DNA of 24,354 nt from positions 1 through 24,354 of the forward strand of contig JAQUXV010000008.1 in NCBI GenBank assembly GCA_028692205.1, in the 5' to 3' direction. Of the stretch, positions 1 through 7,638 are shown one piece after another. The position numbers and the translations under genes were made by a program. How positions within the stretch are numbered: the first letter of the stretch is position 1; every line of letters starts with the position of its first letter. A model generated the notes under the pieces. It saw only the letters and a list, made by a program, of their open reading frames with translations. It was not told the DNA's origin and made no database searches. Origin of the DNA: Eubacteriales bacterium (GTDB taxonomy: Bacteria > Bacillota_A > Clostridia > Christensenellales > Aristaeellaceae).

Positions 1-800
1 TTGTACTCGTCGAACGCTTCGGTGGCGACGCCGGTAAAAAGTAAATCGACGACGTGCATCATGGCGATCCGGGAGGACATGGCGGCGGAACGGATGATGG
101 TTTCCGTGGAAGCGACGAAAAGCGGAATATCCGCGGCCCGGCTCAGGCGGGTGCTGCCGTAACGCGAGACCGAGATGGTGGTTGCGCCGGTTTTTTGCAC
201 CTCGTGGAGCGTATCCAGTATATCGGTGGTTTCACCGGAGTAGGAAAACAGCACCGCAACATCGCATTTGTGCAGCGACGCCGCCTGAACCACCTGCACA
301 TGGCTGTCCAGCGAAGTCTGGGACGGTTTGCCCAGCCGCAGGAATTTTTGGTGGGCGTCTTGCGCCACAACGCCGGACGCGCCCACGCCGTAAAAATCTA
401 CGCGGGGGGCTTTGACAAGGGCGGCCACCGCGCGGGCGTAGGTATCCAGTTTCAGAAGGCGCATCGTATCCGCGATGGCGGCCTGATTATGGCTGGTTAC
501 GTTTTGAAGAATTGTGGATAGATCGTCCCCGGGACTGACGTCCTGATATTGAATGCGGGCTTCGCCTCCGCTGGCGAGGTCCGCCGAGAGGGCCATGCAA
601 AACTCTTTATAGCCTTTATAACCCAAATGCTTGCATAGGCGTACAATGGTCGGGCTGCTGGTGCCGCAGGCCTCCGCGACCTCCCGGATGGACATGCTGA
701 GTATTTCGGAAGCGTTTTGTTTCAGGAACTGTGCGACACGGCTTTCCGATGCGGAAAGCTGGTCCTCCAGCTGACGGATTTTCAGAATGCAATCCTCCAT
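1..800 (-). CDS. RpiR/MurR-family transcriptional regulator (SIS domain), cut by window edge
   Basis: The gene starts at an ATG whose first base is 800 on the minus strand, eight bases after an AAGGAAGG ribosome site. It runs off the left edge, so 266 codons are visible and the C-terminus is missing. The first ~75 residues form the RpiR helix-turn-helix (SIREVAEACGTSSPTIVRLC, 37-56). A sugar-isomerase (SIS) domain follows, with a GVGASG phosphosugar loop near 138-143 and SYSGET at 186-191. Members of this family bind a phosphorylated sugar and repress or activate sugar catabolic genes. It is divergent from an amino-sugar transport cluster, so I infer that it controls that cluster, probably sensing an amino-sugar phosphate. 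Family certain; ligand inferred. Confidence 0.93.
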   Translation of the reverse strand, partial: MEDCILKIRQLEDQLSASESRVAQFLKQNASEILSMSIREVAEACGTSSPTIVRLCKHLGYKGYKEFCMALSADLASGGEARIQYQDVSPGDDLSTILQNVTSHNQAAIADTMRLLKLDTYARAVAALVKAPRVDFYGVGASGVVAQDAHQKFLRLGKPSQTSLDSHVQVVQAASLHKCDVAVLFSYSGETTDILDTLHEVQKTGATTISVSRYGSTRLSRAADIPLFVASTETIIRSAAMSSRIAMMHVVDLLFTGVATEAFDEY

Positions 801-857
801 ACGATCCCTTCCTTAACTGCCGGCGTCATTGACGGCATCTCCGTATCGGCTGAAACA

Positions 858-886
858 ATTATACAGGAAGGAAGGACAAAATGCAA
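858..886 (-). promoter_or_regulatory. Sigma-A promoter for the RpiR regulator gene
   Basis: On the minus strand a TTGCAT -35 (881-886) and a perfect TATAAT -10 (858-863) are separated by 17 bases. The -10 lies 58 bases before the regulator start codon at 800. Confidence 0.65.
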
Positions 887-1044
887 TAATGGTACGGAGA
901 TAAAAACAAATTAGGTAATTAATTTCTGTATACAAAACAGAAAAGCGTTATAGATAAATGGATTGAAATATTTCGCTTGCAAAGGGAACGCGAAACATAC
1001 GGCGTTACGCGTAAAATTTATTTCATAAAAGTATAGCACAATGC

Positions 1045-1073
1045 TTGACTTTCCTCCGGCTTTTTGCTATCCT
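1045..1073 (+). promoter_or_regulatory. Sigma-A promoter of the amino-sugar cluster
   Basis: TTGACT (1045-1050) and TATCCT (1068-1073) are separated by 17 bases. The -10 lies 53 bases before the binding-protein ATG at 1127. No other good promoter was seen before the cluster on this strand. Confidence 0.65.
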
Positions 1074-1126
1074 GTGCTCGGATGAAGGATCGTGCTTCTA
1101 CAAAAATCTGAATTGGAGGAATCTAT

Positions 1127-2380
1127 ATGAAAAGGCTGCTCGTTATCCTGACGGTGCTTACCCTTCTCGCTTCAGTATTTGCGATGCCCGCGTTGGCGGA
1201 AAACGCCACGGAAATCCAATTCTGGACCTGGCGCCCGGAAGACACCGCGTTCTACGACAAGATCATCGCTCAGTTTGAAGAAGCGAATCCCGACATTACT
1301 GTTGTGCAAAACCCGATTAAGAACACCGAATACAACACCATCCTGTCCGCCGCGCTTGCGGGCGACAGCGCGCCGGACGTGTTCATGAGCCGTGCGTACG
1401 GCGGCCTGCAGACGTTTGCGGATTCCGGCTACATGCTCGCGCTGGATGAGCTGATGCCCGAACTGAAGGACTTCTCCGATGCGGCCCGCCAGGGCGCCAT
1501 CTCCACCACCGATGGCAAAATCTACGGTGTGCCGGCGACCAGCCAGACGATGCTTTGCTACTATAATAAGAAGGTTTACAGCGATCTCGGGCTGACTGTG
1601 CCCACCACGTGGGATCAGTTCCTTTCCAACTTGCAGGCCTGCAAAGACGCCGGTTACGACGCGCTGGCCAACGGCACCAAAGACGGCTGGAACTGCGAGA
1701 TGCTGTTCGGCGCGGCGGGTGCTTCCCAGTACGGCGGCAACGACTTCTACGATAAGGTGATCACCGGCGAGACGAACTTCGAAGATCCCATTTTCGTATC
1801 CGCCGTCAACGACATGCTTGCCCTGACCCCCTACATGCCCAACATGTTTGAAGGCGTCGCTTACACGGATGCCCAGTCCAGCTTCATCAACGAGATGAGC
1901 GCGCACTTCCTGGGCGGCTCTTTCGAAGCCGGATATTTCAAGACCGAGAATCCGGATCTTGACTTCGACATCTTCGCCGTTCCCGGCAAAACGGAATCCG
2001 ACCCGGCTTACGTATCCGTGTACGCCGATATGAACTTCTCCGTCGCCGCTTCTTCCACCAAGCAGGAAGCCGCGCTGAAGTTCGTTAAGTTCCTGGCTAC
2101 GCCCGAGTTCGGCGCGCAGATGGTAAGCGACCTGGCCATGGTTTCGGATGTGCCCGGCGTGGACGTGTCTTCCAACCCCTTCATCTCCAAGGTGCTGGAG
2201 CTGCAGAAGAACAACACGCCTTACCTCTTCCTGGTCGGCTTCCGTTACAACCAGCCCACCGGCTCCTCCCTGTTCCAGGCGGCCGCTCAGGGCATGTTCA
2301 CCGGCACGCTGACTGCCGAGGATGTGTGCAAACAGGTACAGGACGGCATCGCCACCTACTACACCCCGTTCCAGAAGTAA
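1127..2380 (+). CDS. Sugar ABC transporter substrate-binding protein (family 1)
   Basis: This 417-residue protein is preceded by a GGAGG ribosome site eight bases before its ATG. Residues 1-24 form a signal peptide: a KR start, a hydrophobic core, and an A-L-A cleavage site at 22-24. There is no lipobox cysteine, which is unusual for a Gram-positive binding protein. The mature part has the layout of extracellular solute-binding family 1 (CUT1 systems), including the early FWTWRPED segment and an APDVFMSRAYGG segment. It would capture a sugar outside the cell and deliver it to the two permeases downstream. Their neighbours, an N-acylglucosamine epimerase and a kinase, suggest an N-acetylated amino sugar or a glycan containing one. 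Substrate is inferred; family is confident. Confidence 0.93.
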   Translation: MKRLLVILTVLTLLASVFAMPALAENATEIQFWTWRPEDTAFYDKIIAQFEEANPDITVVQNPIKNTEYNTILSAALAGDSAPDVFMSRAYGGLQTFADSGYMLALDELMPELKDFSDAARQGAISTTDGKIYGVPATSQTMLCYYNKKVYSDLGLTVPTTWDQFLSNLQACKDAGYDALANGTKDGWNCEMLFGAAGASQYGGNDFYDKVITGETNFEDPIFVSAVNDMLALTPYMPNMFEGVAYTDAQSSFINEMSAHFLGGSFEAGYFKTENPDLDFDIFAVPGKTESDPAYVSVYADMNFSVAASSTKQEAALKFVKFLATPEFGAQMVSDLAMVSDVPGVDVSSNPFISKVLELQKNNTPYLFLVGFRYNQPTGSSLFQAAAQGMFTGTLTAEDVCKQVQDGIATYYTPFQK

Positions 2381-2391
2381 AATCGACCTCC

Positions 2392-2419
2392 GGAGGAGAG
2401 GGAAAAATCTCTCTCCTCC
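2392..2419 (+). terminator. Stem-loop just after the binding-protein gene
   Basis: GGAGGAGAG (2392-2400) pairs perfectly with CTCTCCTCC (2411-2419) across a ten-base loop. It begins 12 bases after the stop codon. No U-run follows, so it looks more like an mRNA-stabilising or partially terminating hairpin than a full terminator. Confidence 0.5.
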
Positions 2420-2429
2420 AATTCGTTGA

Positions 2430-2485
2430 GATTGCCCTGCCGGCCGTGTTACAATGTTGTTAACCGCCCAACCGGCAGGGCAATC
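2430..2485 (+). repeat. Perfect 14-bp inverted repeat in the spacer
   Basis: GATTGCCCTGCCGG (2430-2443) and its exact reverse complement (2472-2485) flank a 28-base loop. The loop could itself pair GTTA with TAAC. No U-run follows. It may act with the preceding hairpin to protect the upstream mRNA from 3' decay. Confidence 0.6.
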
Positions 2486-2743
2486 CTGTACCTATCGCTA
2501 TACGCTTATCGCCAGACAAGCACGGAACCAAGCGCTTCGCGACCGTTGCGGCATGGCATACCGATTCCGGTTAAAAGCCCGCGGCAAGCACTCAAAAACC
2601 TCTCGCACACTGTCGGCTGTTTTTCGCCAACCCGCGCTCCCGGTGCCCCCGGCTCAGCGCTGCTGCTCCTTGGGATTTCCAAGGTACAGTTGGCTAAAAA
2701 TTCAACAGGGTATCGCGCAGGCTTTTGACACATTGCTTACCAG

Positions 2744-2762
2744 TAAATAGCGCTGCTATTTA
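2744..2762 (+). repeat. Short AT-rich hairpin upstream of permease genes
   Basis: TAAATAGC (2744-2751) pairs perfectly with GCTATTTA (2755-2762) across a GCT loop. It lies about 100 bases before the first permease start. Role unknown. Confidence 0.4.
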
Positions 2763-2861
2763 TGCGGCTTATCTTGCCGGAACCGTCCGCTCCCTGCCGA
2801 AACATCCGCAAAGCGATCACCAGTGTGCTTATCTCAGACTCCGAATCAGGAGGGGTGTCGG

Positions 2862-3779
2862 ATGCAACGGAGAAATCATCGCAGTCAGGCCGGGTGGATC
2901 ACCTTTTTCGTCACACCTGGGCTTCTCATCGTATTTGTGTTTATTCTGCTGCCGCTTTTTATGTCGCTGTTCAACAGCTTTTTCGCCTGGAATCAGCTGA
3001 TTCGGCTCGACTTTGTGGGCCTTGACAATTTCAAGAGGCTCTTTACCGGATATCCCTATCAGATGCGCTTTTTCAACGCCCTCGGCAACAATGCCAAATG
3101 GTTTGTTGTCACGATGGTGTTTCAAAACCTTACCGGTCTGCTGTTCGGCTATGTGCTCAGCCGCAGGATTGCCGGGAACCAGTTTTACCGCCGCGTGTTC
3201 TTTATTCCCGTGCTGTTTTCCATCGTCGCGGTCGGCTTCCTGTGGGGGCTGTACCTGCGGCCCAACGGCATGATCAACTCGCTGCTGACCGCCATGGGGC
3301 TTGGCCAGTACGCCACCGCGTGGCTCGGCAACGAAAAAACGGCCACCTACGCCATTATTCTTGTGAATATATGGCGCTGGGTCGGCTTCCCAGCGCTGGT
3401 GTTTATGACCGCCATTGACAATGTGCCGGCGGAATGCACCGAGGCCGCCTATCTGGACGGCACCAATGAGGGGCAGATGTTCTTCCACATCGTGCTTCCG
3501 CTGATTGTGCCTGCTATCACCATTATCACGGTGCTTACCATTATCGGCAGCCTGAACGTGTTCGAGCAGGTATATACTATGGCCGGGCTGGACGGCGCGC
3601 CCAACTATGCCACCGATACCATCGGCACCCTGTTCTACCGCACCGCGTTCGGCTCGGTGGATTCCGGCTCGCCGGAGATCGGCGTTGGCTCCGCCATCGC
3701 CGTTGTGATCTACCTGATGACGTTTGCGATTTCGCTGATTTCCATCGGCATTACGAAATCCAGGGAGGTGGAACTGTGA
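2862..3779 (+). CDS. Sugar ABC transporter permease 1 (MalF/UgpA type)
   Basis: This is an integral membrane subunit of a CUT1-type sugar importer, 305 residues long. I start it at the ATG at 2862 because an AGGAGGGG ribosome site lies six bases before it; a start further upstream would precede that site. Hydrophobic segments occur near residues 12-36, 80-100, 112-132, 163-183, 212-235 and 275-297, giving about six helices. The conserved EAA loop that contacts the ATPase reads EAAYLDGTNEGQMFF (195-209). It overlaps the next permease by four bases, so the two are translationally coupled. The pair must work with an ATPase encoded elsewhere, as none is present here. Confidence 0.93.
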   Translation: MQRRNHRSQAGWITFFVTPGLLIVFVFILLPLFMSLFNSFFAWNQLIRLDFVGLDNFKRLFTGYPYQMRFFNALGNNAKWFVVTMVFQNLTGLLFGYVLSRRIAGNQFYRRVFFIPVLFSIVAVGFLWGLYLRPNGMINSLLTAMGLGQYATAWLGNEKTATYAIILVNIWRWVGFPALVFMTAIDNVPAECTEAAYLDGTNEGQMFFHIVLPLIVPAITIITVLTIIGSLNVFEQVYTMAGLDGAPNYATDTIGTLFYRTAFGSVDSGSPEIGVGSAIAVVIYLMTFAISLISIGITKSREVEL

Positions 3780-4630
3780 CAACCGATATGCAGTACCGCT
3801 TCGCATCCCGGCCTAAGCGGGTTTTCATCGTACTGATGCAGGCGATCATGATTACCTATGTAATCCTGATTATCTATCCGCTGTTCAACATGATTCTTTC
3901 CTCGTTCAAAACGACGCGCGAGATCATGAAATACCCGTTTTCCATGCCCGCGACGTTTGAGTTCGGCAACTATGCCAACGTCTGGGTGGATCAGGGCTTC
4001 GGGCGCTACTTCCTGAACAGCTTCCTGTACACCTTCGTTTCCATGACGTTTGTCGTAATCTTCGGCTCCATGGCCGCCTACGGCATTTCGCGCTACCGGT
4101 TCAAGGGCAGCACGCTGCTTTACATGCTGTTCTTAAGCGGCATCATGCTTCCGCTGAAAGCGGCGGTAATCCCGCTGTTCCAGATTGTGAAGAAGCTGAA
4201 CCTGATGGACAGCCCCTTTTCGCTGATTTTTATTTACATTGCCATGGGCATCCCTTCGACGGTGTTCATTTTGGCCGGGTTTATGAAAACCATCCCCAAC
4301 GCGCTGGAGCAGGCTGCGCGCATCGACGGCTGCAACGACTTCCGCATCTACCGGCAGATCATCATGCCGATCTGTATGCCGTCCGTCGCGCTGGTAACCA
4401 TCTACAACGCCGTGCCGATCTGGAACGAATTCTTCTTCCCGCTGGTGTTTATCCAGAACGATAAGCTGAAAACCCTGCCCGTCGGGCTTGCGTCCTTCAT
4501 CGGGCAGCATTCCACCAAGTGGGATCTGCTGTTTACAGGGCTGAGTATCGCCATCGTGCCGATGCTGATCCTCTACCTGTCGATGTCCAAGTATTTCATT
4601 AAAGGTATGACGGCGGGCGCCGTAAAGTAA
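3776..4630 (+). CDS. Sugar ABC transporter permease 2 (MalG/AraQ type)
   Basis: This second membrane subunit has 284 residues and pairs with the preceding permease. It starts at a GTG that overlaps the upstream TGA stop, with a GGGAGGTGG ribosome site a few bases before; an ATG at 3788 is a less likely alternative. The EAA loop reads EQAARIDGCNDFRIYRQII (178-196). The C-terminal SKYFIKGMTAGAVK is the usual tail of MalG-like permeases. Together with the binding protein it forms a CUT1 importer for a sugar, likely an N-acetylated amino sugar judging by the enzymes downstream. Confidence 0.93.
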   Translation: MTTDMQYRFASRPKRVFIVLMQAIMITYVILIIYPLFNMILSSFKTTREIMKYPFSMPATFEFGNYANVWVDQGFGRYFLNSFLYTFVSMTFVVIFGSMAAYGISRYRFKGSTLLYMLFLSGIMLPLKAAVIPLFQIVKKLNLMDSPFSLIFIYIAMGIPSTVFILAGFMKTIPNALEQAARIDGCNDFRIYRQIIMPICMPSVALVTIYNAVPIWNEFFFPLVFIQNDKLKTLPVGLASFIGQHSTKWDLLFTGLSIAIVPMLILYLSMSKYFIKGMTAGAVK

Positions 4631-4649
4631 CGGAACAGAGGCTTTACAT

Positions 4650-5837
4650 ATGGACAAATCGGAAATTGCACGGTATCATCATATCTATCGCGACGAACTG
4701 TTCAACTCGGTGGTTCCTTTCTGGCTCAATCATTCGCTCGACCGCGAATGCGGCGGATACACGACCTGCCTGGAACGCTACGGTCAGGTGTTTGATACCG
4801 ATAAATACGCCTGGATGCAGGGCAGGGAAATCTGGATGTTTTCCAAGCTTTGCTCCGTATACGGCACTCGGCCGGAATGGCTGGCGGCGGCAAAGCACGG
4901 CGTGGAGTTTATGCGCGCGCACGGCCGTGCGGAAAACGGCGATTATTATTTCGCGATGGACCGGCAGGGCAACCCGCTGTTGGCGCCGTACAACATCTTT
5001 GCGGACTGCTTTATGTGTACGGCGCTGGCGGAGTATTCCCGTGTGAGCGGGGATGAGGAGGCGGGGCGGGAAGCCCTGCGCACCTACCGCCGCATCCAGG
5101 AGCGCAAGGACTGCCCCAAGGGCGTCTGGACCAAGCCGGTGCCGGGCGCACGCAAGCTGGGGGCCATGGCATTCCCGATGATCCAGATGATGATGGCGCG
5201 CGAGCTGAAAGGCTTCATTGGCGACGACGAGCTGATGCCCATTGTGAAAGAGAATCTGGACATCTTCTTTACCCGCCATGTGGACCGGGAGCGCAAGCGC
5301 GTGTTTGAACGCGTTCTGCCGGATGGAGGGCATCTGTTCGATATCATGGAAGGGCGGCTTTTGAACCCCGGCCATGCGCTGGAAATCCTGTGGTTTGTGA
5401 TGGACGTGGCCGATACCATCCTGCACGACCAAAGCATGGTGGAGGATGTGGCCGAGATCATGCTCTGGTGCATCGAAAGCGGCTGGGATAAGCAGTACGG
5501 CGGCATCTTTTACTATCAGGATTATATGGGCTACCCGACGGACAAGCTGGAATCCAACATGAAGCTTTGGTGGGTACACAACGAGGCGATTAACGCCATG
5601 CTGCTGGCCACAAAGCTGACGGGCAGCAAGGCGCATGAGGAATGGTTCAAAAAGCTGCACGAGTACAGCTTTACGCATTTTGCCGATCGCGCGGGCGGCG
5701 AGTGGTACGGCTATCTGAGCCGTGAGGGCGAGCCGGCGTTCGGCCTGAAGGGCGGAAAATGGAAGGGGTTCTTCCACCTGCCGCGGATGCTGATGGTGTG
5801 CGAACAATGGCTGAACGAAATGGAAAAACAGGCGTAG
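4650..5837 (+). CDS. N-acylglucosamine 2-epimerase (AGE/RnBP family)
   Basis: This 395-residue cytoplasmic enzyme would interconvert N-acetylmannosamine and N-acetylglucosamine. It shows the (alpha/alpha)6-barrel features of the renin-binding-protein/AGE family: GGYTTCLERYGQVFDTDKY (35-53), WMQGREIWMF (55-64), a late NPGHALEILWF segment, and KLWWVHNEA near the C-terminus. The length matches the usual ~390-420. The related cellobiose 2-epimerases share the fold, but the N-terminal motifs fit AGE better. It starts 19 bases after the permease stop with a weak ribosome site. With the next gene, a GlcNAc-type kinase, it would turn ManNAc into GlcNAc-6-phosphate. This is the route used by bacteria that lack NanE/NanK. 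Confidence 0.9.
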   Translation: MDKSEIARYHHIYRDELFNSVVPFWLNHSLDRECGGYTTCLERYGQVFDTDKYAWMQGREIWMFSKLCSVYGTRPEWLAAAKHGVEFMRAHGRAENGDYYFAMDRQGNPLLAPYNIFADCFMCTALAEYSRVSGDEEAGREALRTYRRIQERKDCPKGVWTKPVPGARKLGAMAFPMIQMMMARELKGFIGDDELMPIVKENLDIFFTRHVDRERKRVFERVLPDGGHLFDIMEGRLLNPGHALEILWFVMDVADTILHDQSMVEDVAEIMLWCIESGWDKQYGGIFYYQDYMGYPTDKLESNMKLWWVHNEAINAMLLATKLTGSKAHEEWFKKLHEYSFTHFADRAGGEWYGYLSREGEPAFGLKGGKWKGFFHLPRMLMVCEQWLNEMEKQA

Positions 5838-5860
5838 CCGGTTTGCGGAGAGCGGAAAGA

Positions 5861-6775
5861 ATGACCTATGTTTTTGGAATCGACGGCGGTGGCACGCGCT
5901 CGCGGATACGCATTGCGGACGGCGACGGGCGGCTGATCCACCGTGTGGAAAACGACAGTACCAATATCTACTCCGTCGGCATCGAAGCGGCGCAGCAAAA
6001 CCTGCGAGCGCTGATGGAGCGCGCCTGCGCCGGGGCCGGGGTAACCCCCGCCCAATTCGGCGCGGGCTGTTTCGGCTCCGCGGGGCTGGACAGGCCTGCG
6101 GAACGCGAACTGTTTACGCGTTTCTTTCGGGAGACGCTGGGGATTGCCTGCCCCGTTAAGCTTTGTAACGACGGTGAAATTCTGCTGGTGGGCGCGCTGG
6201 GCGATACGCAGGGATATTGTTTGATCGGCGGCACAGGTTCGCTGGCGCTGGCCCGGCGAAGCGACGGCGCCAGCGCGCGGGCGGGCGGATTAGGCTACAT
6301 GCTGGGGGACGAGGGTTCCGCCTGCTGGATCGGCTGGTGTGCCGTACGCCGCGCGCTGCGTGCGGCGGAGGGCCGCGACCTGCCCACGGGAATGCTGCCC
6401 GCGTTGATGGCGCATTTTCACATTGAATTGCCGGGCGACTTTGTGGCGCTGATCCACCACCATTTCGACAAGCCCACCGTGGCGGCAGCCGCCCGGCTGG
6501 TGGCCGACTACGCATCGCGGGGGGACGCGCTGGCCGCGGACATCTGCGAAAAAGCGGCGGAGGAACTGGCGCTGCTGGTGGAGAGCGTGGTGAAACGGAT
6601 GCCTCTGCAAGGCGGCAGGCTGGCGCTTTCCGGCGGCGTGATGGAGCACAATCCACGCATCCGCGGCCGCCTGCTGGAGCTGCTTTCAGACCGGCTGCCC
6701 GAACTGGCCGTGCAGGAAAAGGGCGGTACGGCGGAGGAAGGCGCGGTGCTGCTGGCGCTGGAACAGCTTGCGTAA
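5861..6775 (+). CDS. BadF/BadG-type ATPase, likely N-acetylglucosamine kinase
   Basis: This 304-residue protein belongs to the actin-like ATPase superfamily, in the BadF/BadG/BcrA/BcrD branch that includes N-acetylglucosamine kinases. Visible motifs are the phosphate-1 loop GIDGGGTRSRIRIADGDG (6-23), an IGGTGS loop near 121-126, GGLGYMLGDEGS near 140-151, and the adenosine motif LSGGVMEHNP near 255-264. There is no 2-hydroxyacyl-CoA dehydratase nearby, so an activase role is unlikely. The start at 5861 is 23 bases after the epimerase stop and gives the expected N-terminus. I infer phosphorylation of GlcNAc made by the epimerase, feeding NagA/NagB encoded elsewhere. Confidence 0.85.
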   Translation: MTYVFGIDGGGTRSRIRIADGDGRLIHRVENDSTNIYSVGIEAAQQNLRALMERACAGAGVTPAQFGAGCFGSAGLDRPAERELFTRFFRETLGIACPVKLCNDGEILLVGALGDTQGYCLIGGTGSLALARRSDGASARAGGLGYMLGDEGSACWIGWCAVRRALRAAEGRDLPTGMLPALMAHFHIELPGDFVALIHHHFDKPTVAAAARLVADYASRGDALAADICEKAAEELALLVESVVKRMPLQGGRLALSGGVMEHNPRIRGRLLELLSDRLPELAVQEKGGTAEEGAVLLALEQLA

Positions 6776-6838
6776 CGGCGCGGCGGTATAACAGGACGGC
6801 TTTTTACGGGCGATACAACAGGGAGAGTGCAAAAACAG

Positions 6839-7621
6839 ATGATGAACATCTTCGTGTGCATCAAACAGGTGCCTGCGACCAACAAGGTGCAGGTGGACGA
6901 GAAGACGGGCGTGCTGCAGCGGGCAGGGGTGCAAAGCAAAATGAACCCCTACGACCTGTACGCGCTGGAGACGGCGCTGCGGCTGCGCGAGGCGCACGGC
7001 GGCACGGTAACCGTGGGCACCATGGGCCCGCCGCAGGCACAGGCGATCATCGCCGAGGCGTACCGCATGGGCGCGGACGACGGCTATGTGTTCTCCGACC
7101 GGCGGCTGGGCGGGGCGGACGTGCTGGCCACCAGCTACACGCTTTCGCAGGCCATCCGCAGCGCGGGGGATTTCGACCTTATTTTGTGCGGACGGCAGAC
7201 CACCGACGGGGACACCGCGCAGGTCGGCCCCGCGATCGCCGAACATATGGGCATCCCGCACGCGGCGTGGGTGTCCCGCATCGAGGCGACGGGCGACGGC
7301 GTGGACGTGGAACAGCAGCTGCAGGACGTGGTGGAAACTGTTCACATGCCCTTTCCCTGTCTGGTGACGGTGGAGAAGGATATTTATATGCCGCGCCTGC
7401 CCTCGCTGAAAACGGCGAAACAGGTGAAAGACCGGCCCATACACATCGTTGGGCTGGACGCGTTTCCGGATACCAATGCCGAGCACTACGGGCTTTCCGG
7501 CAGCCCCACGCAGGTGGAGCGTATCTTCCCGCCGCCCTGCGGCGCGGAGAAGGAAGTGTGGTCGGGCGACGGCTGCGACGGAAAACTTTGCGACGCTTTA
7601 CAACATTGGAAGTTTATTTAG
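6839..7621 (+). CDS. etfB: Electron transfer flavoprotein beta subunit (LctB-like)
   Basis: This is the small subunit of an electron-transfer flavoprotein, 260 residues. The N-terminus MNIFVCIKQVPATN is typical of EtfB. GRQTTDGDTAQVGP near residues 118-131 matches the conserved loop of bifurcating Etfs, which carry a second FAD here instead of AMP. LVTVEKDIYMPRLPSLK is the usual late segment. GGGAG at 6821-6825 is the ribosome site. ATG 6839 has the better spacing, and the adjacent ATG 6842 is equally possible. It is followed directly by a ferredoxin-fused EtfA and an FAD dehydrogenase, the gene order lctB-lctC-lctD of Acetobacterium woodii. It begins 63 bases after the kinase gene with no terminator between. 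Confidence 0.93.
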   Translation: MMNIFVCIKQVPATNKVQVDEKTGVLQRAGVQSKMNPYDLYALETALRLREAHGGTVTVGTMGPPQAQAIIAEAYRMGADDGYVFSDRRLGGADVLATSYTLSQAIRSAGDFDLILCGRQTTDGDTAQVGPAIAEHMGIPHAAWVSRIEATGDGVDVEQQLQDVVETVHMPFPCLVTVEKDIYMPRLPSLKTAKQVKDRPIHIVGLDAFPDTNAEHYGLSGSPTQVERIFPPPCGAEKEVWSGDGCDGKLCDALQHWKFI

Positions 7622-7638
7622 AAAGGGGCGGCAGCACC

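Larger units (their letters stand above)
801..1126. promoter_or_regulatory. Divergent regulatory region with palindromes between regulator and transporter cluster
   Basis: This 326-base non-coding region separates the divergent regulator and binding-protein genes. Besides the two promoters it holds an inverted repeat TTTCTGT-N7-ACAGAAA (923-943), a perfect palindrome GAAATATTTC (965-974), and an overlapping inverted repeat TTTCGC-N13-GCGAAA (971-995). AT-rich palindromes with GAAAT half-sites are compatible with RpiR-type operators. Which one is bound is inference. Confidence 0.5.
2381..2861 (+). other. Long untranslated spacer between binding protein and permease genes
   Basis: These 481 bases hold no convincing gene. 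They contain three hairpins (listed separately). A lone TTGACA at 2725-2730 has no convincing -10 at the right spacing. The spacer probably tunes relative expression of the binding protein and the permeases by stabilising or attenuating the mRNA. Confidence 0.6.

Noticed and set aside
2725..2753. TTGACA as an internal promoter before the permeases
   Set aside because: No acceptable -10 at 16-18 bases; the nearest AT-rich stretch is only 13 bases away.
4650..5837. Reading the epimerase as a cellobiose 2-epimerase
   Set aside because: N-terminal motifs and the kinase neighbour fit the N-acylglucosamine type better, though an assay would be decisive.
5861..6775. Reading the BadF-type protein as a dehydratase activase
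   Set aside because: No 2-hydroxyacyl-CoA dehydratase genes and no cluster-binding cysteine pair typical of activases; the neighbours concern amino sugars.
6856..7638. Open frame extending etfA upstream across etfB
   Set aside because: The overlapping frame encodes clear EtfB; the etfA start at 7639 has a ribosome site and a complete ferredoxin N-terminus.
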